Of a stretch of 64,000 nt of DNA, positions 1 to 14,900 are shown piece by piece. Position 1 is the stretch's first letter. Each line of letters starts with the position of its first letter. Under the pieces are notes generated by a model. That model made no database searches and was not told where the DNA came from. It worked only from the letters and a program-made list of their open reading frames with translations. The DNA lies in the NCBI RefSeq assembly GCF_028858725.1, contig NC_084762.1:5961374-6025373 (forward strand), given 5' to 3'. The DNA comes from Colius striatus. Its lineage: Eukaryota > Chordata > Aves > Coliiformes > Coliidae. The translations under genes and the position numbers were made by a program.

Positions 1-3000
1 TCTGAAAAGAAAGGTTGTATCTCATGTCCATACAATAGAATTAATGAATCAAGTGCTTTAGAGCACATCAAACCAGCTTGTCTTTTAAAATTTTCAAATA
101 AGATTTGGAGCACCTAAAGGGTAGGACTCATTTCAGGTAAAAGCAAGGTATTTTGATCAAGTTAAATGAGTAAAACTTGGTTAAGTCATGGCCAAGGCTC
201 TCTGCCTTATTGTTATGCATGGGAAACTGTACACACCTGCCCCAGCATTCTGAATTGACTGTGGGTGCAACCCCAGTTCCTCCAGAACATTCGACAACCT
301 CACGAGTGGTCTCTTTGCAGAAACAATCAAAGGATAAATAGGAAATGGCAATCCAGAGTTAATGATGGAAGATGTTAGATGTGTCTCACTCTGTCCCTTA
401 GGGAGCTGCTGGTCCTTGTTGCACACTGACAATTTCATGCTCATTGCCATTTTGTCAGTGAGTCAGAAAAAGTATCGTCCAGAGATGGGGGACACAGAGA
501 TGTTCAGATTACTCAAATTGATATGGGGATAGAATTTTGCTCGTTAGCTTCAGCATTAATTAATCCAATTTATTTTTTTCATAGAAAGATTAAGAATGAC
601 AAAAATTTTGGACAGCTGCATTGATATTTTACTGGATTTAATTATGTCTGTAGCATAGTAACTGATAAACTAAGTATGATTCTAGGTCATACTCCCTGGC
701 AGTAATCTTTCAGAGAGGGAAGTGGGAGACAGAAGATAAGAAAATCAGACCAGGAGAAAAAGAAACCAGGCCACAGCATACTTAATGGAGACAATAAGGT
801 CAGATGGCTGAGCGAAAAATGTAGGGGAAAGAAGAAGTAGAAATTAATGTCAGGGCAGTGGGGAGGAAGGATACCAGGAAGTAGAAACCTTAATCAGGTC
901 CTGAAGACTGCTGTTATATTCCTTAAATGGGAAATAAAAAATGCCCCTACTCATCTTGCTTTAGGTAAAAGCAGACCACAGGCAGGGTGCAGGAAAGCCT
1001 CAGGGGTGGCTGAATCACCCTCAGGACCCTCACAGAAATAACACAGTCAATGTAAAGAAGTAACTACAAAGCAAACTCTCTGCTCAAATTTTCTCAGGTA
1101 ACAATGAAACACGCATTGTTTGAGTTTCTAACAAGTCTATATCACCCATTGGCAACATAAATAGCCTGTTGTAAGTTGTTTTCAGGTCTAAGCATTTAGC
1201 AGTGTTTTGTACTACATAAATCAAAGCACACATAGGGCTGATTACAGCAAAACCACTCGCAGCAGTGGGCTGACAGAAAGCGTGCCTATGACTGTGGGGG
1301 AAATCCATTTGGCAACTGAGAGGAGCTTGTCTTAACTTGTTTTGATCATTTTATTTTAAAGACAATGTTTATTGTCAAAGAAGGACAGGAGAATTCTGTT
1401 TCTACAATCTGCAAGTGATCAAGCCTTGGGGAAAGAGGGAGAGGAGTCCAGCTTGTATGGCAGGAGAAGGCAGCCCCCTGTGTTCTGGAGGTCACTGAAG
1501 GAGAGTAAGGTAAGTTCGATGGCTCTCATAGAACAGGAGCTCTTCCAGCCAGAGTCTTGGAAGGCAACTGTCCCACTGAGTTAGGAAACACAGCCCTGGT
1601 CATCTCATTAAATTTGAGCACACTTGGTTTTCTAACGACTCATTAGAAAAAGGGCAATGTGTATGGGCATGAATCACCAAGCAGTAGGAAATAAATGAAT
1701 AAAAGTGGGAAACCCCGTTCTGCAAAAAGAGAAACTCTCCATCTCTTCATTGTCTCCCTGAGAAGATCAAATCCCTTCAGTAAAAGGCCTTTTCATTCAT
1801 AAATTTCCCGTCCTTAAATCAAGAGCCTCTCTGACCCCTCCCCACAGCTTCCCTGGTGATTCTTGGCCATCAACCTACCTTTTAAAACTGTGTGTTGATA
1901 GCAATAGTCTGCATTTTGTCAACCCTAATTTCAATGATTAATCTTCAAAGCCTAACAAACTTTCACCATATTTTCTCCTGGCATTCCCAGCCTACTTCAA
2001 TAAAGGTGAAACTGTAAAATACTCACATATAAAACAGAGTTTGCAATTTAATACAGATTTAAAATAGCAAAGAGAATTTTTGTTTGTAGATCAAGGTTTC
2101 CTGAGATGCCAACAGAAACTCTGAGGTAAAGTTACGAAGCTTTGCCACAAAGTCCATATCAGAAATGTATTTAGGATCTAAATCCTGTGATTTCACTTTC
2201 TTTTCTTTTCTTTTTTAAATAGGAATACTCTGAGTATCTTTACCCTTAAGTGTTTTCTTTAATATAAGAATGACTAACACACTTAAAAAGACCATTACAA
2301 TTACCAGAGCTTAACAAGGATCTATGTATGTTTGCATAAATAATTAGGTTCAGCACAAGTCTTCTAGAGGATGACTCTATCCTAGCAGTTGAAAAATGCT
2401 TAAGCCACGTTTCTAGTGCTTGTATTTGGTTTTGATTCAAAGCTGTCTTGATTCAGTGGCATGCACTAGCATTTCCAGCAATGTAATTTTTCATTCATGT
2501 GTTCAAAATAATAATTTTGGGTTGTCATTTCAGTTCTATGCCCTCATTTGCTCCCCACTCCCTTCCAGAGAAGCATGATGAACACCTCTGATGGGAGAGG
2601 TGTGGCTCATACAGACTATCTATCAACATGACATTACGGACGCTGACAAACATGGACTGCTTGGGGGCTGGAAGAGCTCAACAGAGACACAGATATACCA
2701 GGATGCAGGATCACCTCAACTAAAGACCCAGTGGGCTCACTTTTTATTATTCACGCCAGCATGTATTTTTTCCCCTGCTTGCAATTTTATCATGCTATAA
2801 CACGATACATTATACACCAGCAGGCATTTCAGGGTAGTTTGGTTTATTTGGATGAAATACATGTTTAAGAGCTGGAACTCCTTAGGAAGGAACTTGTTTT
2901 TCATGGTTTTGTTTCCAGAATGCAAAACAACTAAGTGATTGTTGAATTTTCTGCTGGCAACCAGCTATGTACTGTTGACTTTCCCAGCCTTTGGGACCTA

Positions 3001-4249
3001 TAAAAATCCAATGGCCTGAAAGGTTGGAAAATGATGAGACATTTTTCTCTCCCTTTTTTCTCCACCCTTCACAATGGTTCCAAATGTGTTTTAGATTAGG
3101 GAAAGTTGTTATCGACTACTTTTTGCAAGCACTCGCTTCATCTTGTCTAATGACCTTCTTTCTGACATCCATGCTGTGAATGTCAAGTAAAATGTAAGCT
3201 TTCTCTCCATCTTCTTAGGGCAGGGACTAGAATAGGGTATACAGACTGGAAAACAAGCATATGAGCAAAAATGGTAGGGATTTCCACACAGGAAAGTAGA
3301 AGTGATGCAGGAAGAAACCTGATCTTGGTCCTCCAAATAAGCACCCATTGCCAAAAGCAGGAATTAAAAAACAGGGAATGCAAACAATGTCATAATACTT
3401 AGACCAGGAGGTACTTTTGAAATGTCACTGTACTTTCTCAGATATTTTACTGGCTGACAGTTTTCTATCACGCTGTTTCTAGCTGTAAGTACTTGGGTCA
3501 TGGGAATAAATGAGTGAATGCAGAGGAGGCAGAGAATGCCCCTATCCTTAAAATGGATGCACTGAGTCACAGTCCTAAGAGTATGGGGGAAGAAAGTGGT
3601 GAAAAAAGGGTAAAGGAGAAATAAGAATAACATGATCCTAGTCCTATAGCAATGTGTCATACCAAGTGCATGTATGTATGCATGTTATATGATTGCAAGT
3701 TCCTGGTCACTGGAGAACATTATGGAGATTCTTGAATAGTCTTTCAAAATGCATAGTATCCTTTTCCAGTATTTTTAGTGTGGACTTTCAGACTATGCAT
3801 CTCAGCATGACACATATCTCAGAAACGGAGAGAGGAGGGGTACAAACAGTTTGCAGCACAAAAAAAATGAAATTCTGGAAGTACTACTATTACTGAGATA
3901 AAGAGATGGCAGTATAATGTAAACAAACAATTTGTAAGGCTTTTGAAAGCAAGCTCCCATCTGGTCTTGATACATGAAAATGCTACAGAAGGGACTATAA
4001 TTTACTGCATAAATGGTAGTACCGATAACCCCAATTTAACAGGAGAAAGCAAGCTGCTATACATGTCAAACACCACAGCACTATATAAACGATCCACAAA
4101 GAGTAGAAAATGAAGACACAGAAATAAGCTGGTATGAGTTATTCCACAATGAAACAGAGGCCAGAAGCCCATGTATATATGTGTGCTGGATACACTGTCT
4201 GATCAGTACCAAAACATAGGCTGTGGTAAATAAGCATTGGTCAACTTAC
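1..4249. other. Intergenic sequence, no gene seen
   Basis: AT-rich unique-looking DNA. The open frames here are short (under 100 codons), overlap one another on both strands and show no recognisable protein family, splice framework or codon bias. I see no RNA gene and no repeat that I recognise. It probably belongs to the spacer upstream of DTNBP1. Confidence 0.6.
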
Positions 4250-4757
4250 ACCTGGAGTGCTGGTCTAGTTCCGGTCTCCCCAGTACACGTGAGATATGGA
4301 TATACTGGAGAGACATGAATGACCACAAAGATGATTAAAGGACTGGAGCATGTCTCCTGTGAGGAAAGGCTGAGAGACATGGGGCTGTTCAGGCTGGAGA
4401 AGGCTCAGGGGCATTGCATAATTGTCTATAAATACCTAAAGGGAAAGGCCAAAGAGGACAGAGGCAGGATCTTTCCAGTGGTGCTCAGTGACAAGAGGTA
4501 ACTGACACAAACTGACACGAGGTTCCCTCTGAACATCAGGAAACACTTTTTCCACTGTGAGGGTGGCTGAGCACTGGCTTAGGGTGCCAGTGAGGTGGTG
4601 GAGTCTCCTTCCTTGGAGATATTCAGAAGTCACATGGACATGGTCCGGGGCAACTGGGTCTGGGTGGCTCTGCTTGAGCAGCGTTGGACCGAATGACATC
4701 CAAACATCCTTGACAATCTCAACTCTTCTGTGATTCTTTGTGTCTATGATTCTGTAT
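4250..4757 (+). mobile_element. CR1 LINE fragment with ORF2 C-terminal remnant and 3' end
   Basis: A 5'-truncated, diverged CR1 non-LTR retroposon. About 4250-4470 corresponds to the end of the reverse-transcriptase ORF: the translation keeps the motifs GLEHVSCEERLR and LGLF-like DMGLFRLEKA followed by YKYLKGK. About 4500-4757 is the 3' untranslated part, with the HFF...EHW-like region and the end ttctgtgattctttgtg. There is no intact ORF. The family is clear; the 5' limit is approximate. Confidence 0.85.
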
Positions 4758-5859
4758 TTATTGCTTGCCAAGAAAGGCTGATACTACCTTTGTTTCCACA
4801 GGTTTATTTCCACCCACACCAGAAGACTATTATCTTTATTATGGTAGTGTCACATACAAGACTTCCAACTCCTAAATTATTTCAGTTTCCTTGTTCACTG
4901 TCAGTGCAGAAGAACTCATTTGAATCATTGGCTTTATCAGCAAATTGGAAGTGTACCTTCAGGACCTTACATATTGAAACATGTATTGCTTCTAATCCTG
5001 ATGTGCAAGAATATGTTGAAAAACAAACACTGCTGGAGTTTCATTAGGTTACTGTATTTCACCTTAAATTCTGTTTCTTTAGGGAGACACCTAGCATGCC
5101 GATGAACAGTCACAGATGTGACCGGTTTGGCTCAGTACACAAACTCCTGGAAGACGCTTTTCTAACAATCTTTTCGCTGTTTAACAGTAGATTATGGCTG
5201 ACAGTAACAGGCTGCTTCTAACTGTCCATTATATCTTTTAACATATAGGTGCTGAGTGCTGAATAACAACATGTGTGATATCTAATACCTGGAAGTCACT
5301 GAAGAAGCATGTTTCTGCCACAACATATACACACATATACTTGTGTTGAGGATAGGAAGATACCTGACATCACTCATTACATGAGATCGAACTTCAACTC
5401 AGACTTACAAAGATGTTGGTTCAAAGAAACAAAGAAGCAAAGCAGCAGTTACATAAAAGTTAAACACCAGTGAAAATTAGGTGCAGATATTTCTCTAATG
5501 TTCCTTTCTTTTAAGAACAAAACAATCCAAATTCTTTATCAGAAGATATATAAGGCTTTATTTTAATTGGCAGTGGTGATGATGTCAACAAAGTGTACTC
5601 TTGCAGCTAATTAATGTGTATAATAGTTGCTACACCTGCACAGACCAGAATTTGCCTACTCTAACATTTATATATGTGCTTAAATTGTACTAAGACCCTT
5701 AACACTGTCAGGGTAGTGTAAGTTAGCATCTATATAAATGAAAGCTAAGCACATTACTATCTAATTTACTCTTGCAAAGGACATATGCTGTCAGATATTG
5801 TCTATGTAGTTAAGAAGAGAAATACACATTCTGGTCAAGAAAGAGATTTTCCAGATCAT

Positions 5860-5973
5860 GTTTAAAAGTTGTGTAGCTGTGGTACTGAAAGACATGGTTT
5901 AGTGGTGGCTGTGGCAGTGCTGGGGTAATGGATGGACTTGATGATCTTAAAGGTCTTTTCTAACATTGATGAC
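5860..5973 (+). mobile_element. CR1 3'-end fragment
   Basis: A short CR1 tail. It contains gacatggtttagtggtggct and then gatggacttgatgatcttaa, aggtcttttctaacattgat, the terminal module seen in many avian CR1 copies. The copy is old: the final octamer repeats are no longer recognisable. Confidence 0.75.
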
Positions 5974-8900
5974 TCCTTGATATTAACTGAAAATGCACCA
6001 ATTATTCTATCACAAACAAAAAGCAAAGATAAAATAAAATCCACATGAAGTTATTATTCGTCACGCTTACTCTGCACTGCAGTTCTATCCTGAGACTTTA
6101 GCACCTTGGTGTAGTATTTATTATATGTCTTTTATATTTAATGCAACATAAAGCCACTGTATTTAGAAGCAGACTCTAGCTTCAAGACCTGATTCTCTGC
6201 TCTGTGAAGTCAGGAGTACCTCAGTTGAAAGAAAAATTGGTTACATAAAGCTCGGATCCAAATTTTCTTGAAACCTTGGAGCTGTGCTCTTGGCTCCCCT
6301 AAAGCAAACATAAAAATGCATGTTCAAATTTCTGAAAGCACATCAGGAACATTATGTAGGTTACATGGCAAACAAACTACATTGAAAAAAAGGCCCACAA
6401 GGTCCTAGAATTTTATTTGCTGCAGTCTTTGGGAGCTCAGTCTTTGGGGAAAAAAAAAGAGAGAATTCTTCTGACACATACTGAATAAAACCCCCAAACC
6501 CACAATATTTTATGCAGTGTGTTTAGAAGAGGAAGGGAGTAAAGCTGATGGTGGGAAAAACAAGTGCAATATCTCATAACAGGGCTCTTGTTATTACTAC
6601 AGCCAGCAGTAATAGACTATTACGCCTGGACATTTAGGATACAAGCAAGAGCAGCATTAGAGAGAGCTCATATTGCAAGATTATTGTGGTGTTACCCTAA
6701 AAGAACTTCACAACAAAATCTGTAACAATAACAAATGGGTTCAATGAACTGCTTGGTCACAGGAAATAATAGAACAATGTGCATCTGGACAAAATAATCC
6801 ATGTTATAATTCAGAAAAAACAGCAGCTGAACTGGGCAAGTTCCTGTGTGCCCTTTAGCATCAAGGGCATTCCTAGAGTGCATTCTTAGGCTTCCTTACT
6901 GAACCATTTACTTCTAGAGTAACATAACTGAATTCCTGAGTTCCCTATAAAGATGCTGTTTTTCCTAACACTCAGGGTATCTTTATAAAGTGCAATTTGC
7001 TGCCATGGATACTCAAGTTATTTCTGAATTAACAAGCTCAGGTGCCAGATACTCAGGCCCTTGCTTGGATATACAAGAAGTAAACATGAAAGTGTCTTTC
7101 ATTCTCTGATAATTCTTGCAGACTCCAAGGGAAATCTCTGACTTGGAGTGTTGGGAGGAAGACAGCTTCTTCTCTTGAGAATCACCAAAGTGAATGGGAG
7201 AGCAAGGAAGTGGAAAGGTAAGATTAAGAAAAGTTTGGGACTCAGAAGACTTAGGCTTCAAAGCAAAGCTGTCTCCAGTTCTGCTTGACTTTACTATAAC
7301 TGTGGGGAATTATTTTCCTGCATTATTGTAAGTAGTTTGATGGAACTATTTTTGACATTAGATAAGAACATTTCACTTTTAATTTGGAAACCTCAAGGAA
7401 GTATGACTCAGAAATGGATTCTTTTGATGCTTTTGGGCAGCTGTTTTGTAGCCATGATGACAATGCTTGGCTCTGGGCATAGTCTTCAGTAATTTTAATA
7501 TGACTTTATATTTGCCTGATTATGTAGGCTCTTCAGAAAAAGCTGGGGTTGTTCAACTTAGTTCCACTAAGTTCCTTTCCATTAAAAATCTAATAAATAG
7601 ATTATCCCATGACTATGAGATCAATCAGCTAGCAGGATCTACGCCATTCAACACCTAAAAGTGTAAGATCTGTAGGCATCCTGAGAACTTGTGACGCCAG
7701 CACATAATCGTGGTTACTAACGTTGAAAGAGAAATCTGTGCTGCTCTACTACCACACAACCTACGCCTCTGCAGAATAGCTCCCTATTCATGTACAAATA
7801 ACTTGCAACTTTTATGTACAATCTCAAATTTGACTCAGAAAGTAGAGATAGAATTTGGGCATCCTCTCCATTAATCATAGTCAATGTGGAAATGTTGTGT
7901 ATTTCTACTCCTTTGCTGATCAGGCCAGAAAATGATCAGGAGCGTGCACACTGGCACTGAGAAATAACAAAGCGGTTTTCTATGCAGTGACACACCTTTG
8001 CTCCCAGAATATTCCCAACCTTTTTCCTTTACAGAAACAAACATAAACAACTATTGCCTAATAACATTTCAATAAAGCAGTCCACTGTAATGCCATTATC
8101 CTCTCTGGAATGAGAAGTGTATTGTCCCATGTTATTGAGTTTAGAAAAATATATACTTAATACCTCTCAAGAAGATATGCAGCCATGTGAGGCTTGATCA
8201 CAGTAACATGGTGATACTCTGTAATGCTACAAAGATTATTAGTTACGCATTTATGAGATCTCTATTCTTGTCAGCAAACAGTTATCTGATACCAGGCTTA
8301 AAGTTCATTTTCTAATTGGTGAACATGTATCTGTACTATGCCTCATGTTGGCCTCATTATCCTTAATTAATTCTTGTCTTGGTTATGTTGTTAAAGACAG
8401 TGGGTATTTGCAGAAACTTTACTTTGTGCTGATTTTAATGAGAGAGAAAAAAACATTAGGAAGACTTTAAAATCAGTTTTTCAGAATCAGTAAGTTATTT
8501 CTGGTTATTCTGGCAGTTCAGCTAACTGAACTGCATTTTGCATTTTAACATCTAACATTTGACTAAGTCACAGAGATCTTGTTCAGTCTTTAGGCAAAAG
8601 TCTACTTCAGTCATTGACACCTAACGAGAACTTCAGATTTGGGTCATTAATACAATTCCACAATTGTGAGGAGATAACATCTTCCACAGACAGCAAAAAG
8701 CCAAACTTAGAAAAACCTGTCCTAATTTGACACTTTGCTTTCACTTAATTTTTTGGTGACTTGGATGGACTGCATGAGACAGACTGACATACAGTGTCTA
8801 AAGATGATTATACACCAAGTGGGAAGAATTTTCTAGAACCTGAAGCAAAACTCAGCCTATTGATTTAAATACATAATTTTAAGATTGTTGAGATTTGTTT

Positions 8901-11900
8901 GCACTTCCCAATTATGATAGGCAGAATAAAGAATAGTTTTATCTAGAAAATATTAATGGCACTTCAGTTCTTCAGGCAAGAATGTAGTAATAAGGGGCAT
9001 TTTCTTTTTATGTAGATTGTTACATTACTAATGCCCTCCAGTCATTTTGCTCTATGTTGAGACCACCTCCCTGTTATTAACTCGCAGTTGGCATTCACAT
9101 TGTCATTTGCATAGCCTTTGCTCGCCTCTGGCAGGAAGACAGGAGAAATGTCTTTTCTCAAATCATCAAACAAGTACTTTTCCAAAAATAAATTGAGGAC
9201 TGCAGCCATTTTTTAGCTTCTGAAATAAATGAAGCTTTCAGCCAATGCATCAAATTAGAATATGCAGGGAAAGCCTCAAAGGGAGATGCAGCTGTATTAT
9301 AAGTACAGTACTTGTTAAGGTGCTGTTAAAGGGCATTTGAATTGGCATGTTAAATGGAATTAAAATGCAACAGCATCCTGACTAATTTTTGTCAAGGTAT
9401 TCTCTAAGGACTGATGCAGGAAGTAAGCCACCAGAACAAACTTGCTGATGGTGTTATTGCATTTTAGTCTATCTCCATTTTTTGCTTAATGTTAAATATG
9501 CATTCTTGCCATTCTCATTCTAAAAATGATGCATTTCAATGAGGGCAAAGGAAGGTAGAATTACATTAAAACGTTGCTTCAGTGTAGCTAAATCAACTGA
9601 TAATAATAATTACTGATAAATCAACTAGAAATATAAACATATAGTTGTGTTTTTCTCCATACCTTCCTTCCCATATTTCTCTTGTATAATACCTTGTATT
9701 CTAAATCTCTAAGAAGCCAGTGTCTTTGTTTCAGAAGTGCCTTTCACGTAGTAATAATAGTAAAAACTCTTACATGTTCTGGACTAAAATCAAACATTAC
9801 AGGGCCTCTGATTACGGACCATTTTCATAGGCCAGAGTGTAAACTGAAAAACACACATTTCTCTGGATTTACACTGATATAGTTGAGATGGGAATCAGAT
9901 GCTGTTCTGTAACTAAAAGCCTAATTATGTCAATCAAATAGATCTTCAGGAAGCTAGAAAGCTACATAAAACTTGATCATCCTGCTAATATTAATATCTA
10001 ATTAGTTAATAAGCCCCTACAGAGGGGAAGTCATTTAAAAAATTGTAGTGCTAGATGTATTGCATTTTAAGGACTAATAGCACTGAACTGAGGGGTTTTG
10101 AATTGACATTGTACTAACCCTTTACTTTGTAGCAAGCTTAGTAATCCATTTAGGAGCTGCAAAAAGACAAGTTCAGAGAGAGAAATCACAAGTCCATTAT
10201 GTATATGAAATCATTTGTCATCATGGATATTTTATGAGAATTTTATGAAGCTGTAACAGATGGTGAAACTTTTACTTGGGCTAAAAAGAATTTATGTTTC
10301 ACAAAGTAGCTCTATTTGATTTCATCAAATACATTTTCCACACATGAAGAGATTACAAAACATCTTAGTCTCCTGACTTTTGAAAGCTCTTTGACATGTA
10401 ATATTTTGTCAGGAAAATTTGAGTCAAAAACAGCTGAGTAGAATCAGATTATGCAGGGAATGATGCATGGAATCGTAATCTATAAGAAAATCTGGACAAT
10501 TTTGTAAAATGTAATTAAATAAAAGACAGAATAAAGCCATGGAAATCAGGATTTGTATCTGTTTATAAAAGAAAAGTATTTTTCTTGTAAAAAAGAAGAA
10601 TAATCACTTCTCGGTAAACATATTCAATCTTTGGATGTAGTACTCTATCCTTAGTAATATGGATATTAACAAAATGTGATTTAGCTCAATTAATGTAACT
10701 GCTATTCAGCAGCATATTCCTGTGCACATTCACAAGCTCTCACCAACAAAAATTCTCTTGTCTGAAGGATCCTCTTAAGAGATGTGAGTCATTTCTTCCT
10801 GTGAGGCTGCTTTTGTTCCAAAAACATTTCCCATACTTACCCCAGTTCTATTAGTTGCTAGAATGGCTGGTGAAATAGAGATTAGAGACTTAGAAGTACC
10901 AAAATAGTTCAACATCACTTCTCCAAATGGTTCTACCATGGGTAGACTTCTTCATATCTACCCTTTTCTAAAAGATGTGCTATGATTCCTCTCATCCTTA
11001 TATGTCAAACATCTTGCAGTTTTGAAGATACACAGAATCTTGTTGTGTTAAAGGCTTCAACATCATGTTTAACAACAGCCTCTAGTGCTGAACCCTGGAT
11101 AAAACAATGCACCCTCTAGAAAGATCTGAATTAAAATCAGGTCGCACTAATTGAAGAGAAACTAAATTATAGACTGAGGGCAGGAAGAAAGAGGTAGTTA
11201 AAACAGAAAGAAGGAATGCCTCATATATTGGCAGTAGTAAACCCATCTCTTTTGAGGTTTCAATGAAATACTTAGTGGCACAAATAGCCCACTGTGAAGT
11301 GTGAAGCCACTCAAAGGTCATTTCTTCGGCACACAATCCACAGAAAAGCAAAAATCTGACCTAACTCAAAACAATGTTAAGTATACAAAGCAATCCACTT
11401 CTGAACTTTGCAAAGGGGAGAATAACTTTGTATCTTTCACTACGCCCATTTAGAAACTTCAGTGTAAATGTTTCTACTAGTATGAGAGGTTTATTTTTTT
11501 TCCCCCAGACCAAGATTTATTCTCACTGTTTGGCTTTTCTTAACACCTCTTAACAGTTTAACTGAAACACAAACACTGGCTTTGCAAACACTCCTAAGTA
11601 AAATCAACCTGATTGCACATGTTCTTACCACTTGCCTCATAAGAAATTACAGTAGAGAAAAACTACTCTTCTTAGGATTTGTGTACATACAACATAATGT
11701 ATGGCAGAGAGTGATAACCAATTTAGAGGTGAAAGTAGCCAAGGGACAGCTTTCTAAAGGTCCAGCTCCACTCAGGCCAATGCACATTAGGAATATTCCT
11801 GTATTGCTGTTTTCTGCCTGTACTCTGAGGCAACACAGCAGCCACTTAGAGAAAAGCAAGGTACCTCCACTTCATGCTGTGCTGCGCAGGACAAGCCTTT

Positions 11901-14900
11901 CACTATTTTAGCATTTTGTTTAAAGCTCTTCATCCTGACTGTTACTGTCACAGCCACTTTGTAACTGAATTCAGCAGGACATCGTATTTCTAATCTCTTT
12001 GTAACACAGCTCAGCAGGACATCATATCCTTCACACGGCTGAAAGATCCAAGGAATTATTTTCAGCTCAGCTCAGTTCTCTCATTGTCCTGTAAACCTAC
12101 ACAGCTTGGAATTTTGCATTGCAGCTCATATAACCAGTGAAACACCACAAGCACTGAAGCATTTCCATGAATTTGACTCTGTGTTTTTTTCTCAAAACAA
12201 ATCTGTAAGAAGTGATGAAATCTTACAAGAGAAAGAGGCTTGAATCTCACCTTGGCAGGTTAAAATACAACCAGATGTAATTAAAATCACATTCATTTCA
12301 GATATTTTAGTATTTTTTCTATTGATATTAAAAGTAGTGTCTGGTTTACTATAGGCTTTTAAAACTCTTTTTGGTTTACAACTGCTCTAGGGTTGCACTA
12401 GCAGCCTAGATTAAACAAGTGGATGGTATTCATGTCTCCATAAACACCTGAAATACCTCAGGTCAATGGGAAAATTGACTTAAAAATTTAGTTAGAATAA
12501 ACTTCATACTAAAGGGAGAGCAATGAAAAAAAATATGCATGGTTCCCTTGTCTATTCTTGCCAAAACAGATCCTCTGAACTTTAGAAGAGACTATTCACA
12601 TGGACAAAGTTACTCAGCCTTCAATGTATTCAGAGCTTCTAGGACGTTCTATTTTATGAAATGTGGAGTGTGAAGGGTAAGGTTGTTGTTTTTGTTTTCC
12701 CTTGGTAGTCTCTTTGCTCTCTTCCTGCAATCCCAACAAAGCAGGGACAGAAAAATATGATATGGAACGTATGAGTCTAAAGGTCACTATTTACAGGGTG
12801 AGATGAAGAAAAGTGTAGTAGCCAAACCAGCTCATGTTCTTGCAATGCCTAAATTTCAAGTTGGCAAACTCTCTATGAAAGTTACTGTCTAAATATATTG
12901 GTCAAGATTTCGAAATGCTGCTATACATGCCGTTAACTCATGCTTATTCATCCATTAACAAAGGAAAAGTAAGCCTCTATTTAGATGCTCTTCCAGTCCC
13001 TACATGACGTTATTTTTCAGATCTTCTCCTCATTCAACTGTGTTTATTTTGTCTGTAACAAGATTTTACTCTATGTCTGTGGATTTTCAAGTGTGTAATC
13101 AGAGATTCAATCATACCACAGCCTTTGCCTCCACACGACACTAAGAGAAAACCACCATTATAACCTTGTTCACTCCTTATGCCTCTGTTAATCTTCTCCA
13201 AATCAGCAGGTGCATTTTTAAATATTTCCCTTCTCATTCCTCTAATTGTTTATGGCACTGAGACTTTCCTTTGTTTGGTTTCATAAATGTATCTATACTT
13301 CTGGATGATGAATATGTTCTCTTTTCTGATCTTATCCTCTCTCAAACCTAGCTGTACAAACTCCTGCTCATTGGCAGCTACAAATAGGAAACATTCTCAG
13401 AAGATGTTGAAGTAGGGAATTCCAAAAGTCATGTTCTTCACTAGAGTTTCTACTCTGAATGTTGTTATTCCTGTATATTGCTTAATGGTTGGAACAAAAC
13501 CCTTTCTTTGTAATACCCTTAATTTGCACTTTATCTGTTTTCTCCCCAACTCCTGATCTTCTCTCTCATTACACTCATCTTCTTTCTTACGTCCTCCTAG
13601 GATAATTTAACCTGAAAGACAATTTAAAAACCCTTCTGTATTGTAAAAATGTCATGTGTCTACAGCCACACCTTGGTTTGTAATAAATTTTACTACTTCC
13701 TTTGCATCTTTTATTTTCATTTTCTCTTTAGAGAGTGAGATTGTTAGCTAAAAAGTTTACTATACCACCTTTGAACAATAGTGGTACAGTGTGGCCCAAC
13801 TCTGAACTATCCCACAAGAACCACACTAATTGATCCTTTGATATCTATCATCTAAGTCCACTGGAATCAATAGTCCTATCAATAACACACTTGTTAGAGG
13901 AAAGTGCTTTACCTCATGTCTTTAGAACAGAGAGAGGTGGTGTCCTAGGCATTCTCTTCTCCACCAGTTCCTCAACCTGCTCACTTTGAGTCTGCTTTCT
14001 CAAAGCTACCTGAGCAGTTCCCTTTAACTTCAGTAGGCAGTGACAGATGAACATGGAAGTACATGATATTCCTGTTCTCTTTGATGTTACCTTGAGACAC
14101 AACCTTACTTAGTGGGGTTTGGTAGCACTAATCTCTCGCCAACCTTTCAAAATTGTGCTTATTTAGAAGTCCACCAACTGTGGAGTTTCACATGCTGTGT
14201 ACTTAGCATCTTCCACTAAGTACAGCCATCTGTTTTAGTTCGTCATGCTACCAGTTAGCCCTTCAAAACACCAGAGACAACTTTTTTTAACATTAAAATG
14301 CAAAGACCCCCACATAGCAATAAGGAGGTAGAGAGAATAAATTAGGCATTGCTTAGAATAGGAAAGACAGCAACCCTCGGATAAGCTATAGATACTACAT
14401 TGTCACTGGAATGTTAGCATGTTGCCAAGGAGATGGGCAGGAGGAGAATTTCGAAGGGGTATCTACCTTAAGGAGCAGGGTGAGAGAAGCAGGTTGCCAG
14501 CTTCCCATCAGCTAGACTTTGGTTCAGAATAGAGGACAACATCCAAAATACAAGATGTTGTTGTTTCTCCCAATACTTAACTCAAAGCATCTGGGATATA
14601 TTCCGAGAATCCTAAGTAAGAGAGACTGAAGATCTGTAACGTCATCTCGATTTTACATAGAGAACATATAACTGAAAAATTTGCTTCTGGTCACCCATCA
14701 GATCAAGAGATATAGCAATGCCTTCCTTATCCAAATAAACCATCATGTTGAAACAAACCTAAATAGTTCCATTGTTAAACACTTGCAGGACTGAGGCCAC
14801 AGATCACAGCCACAGAGGCAGAGTTGTTCCACAGATATTCCACAAAGAGTCTCTGTTACTAGATTGTGATGCTTCTGCTAGAGACAGAAATTAATACCAA

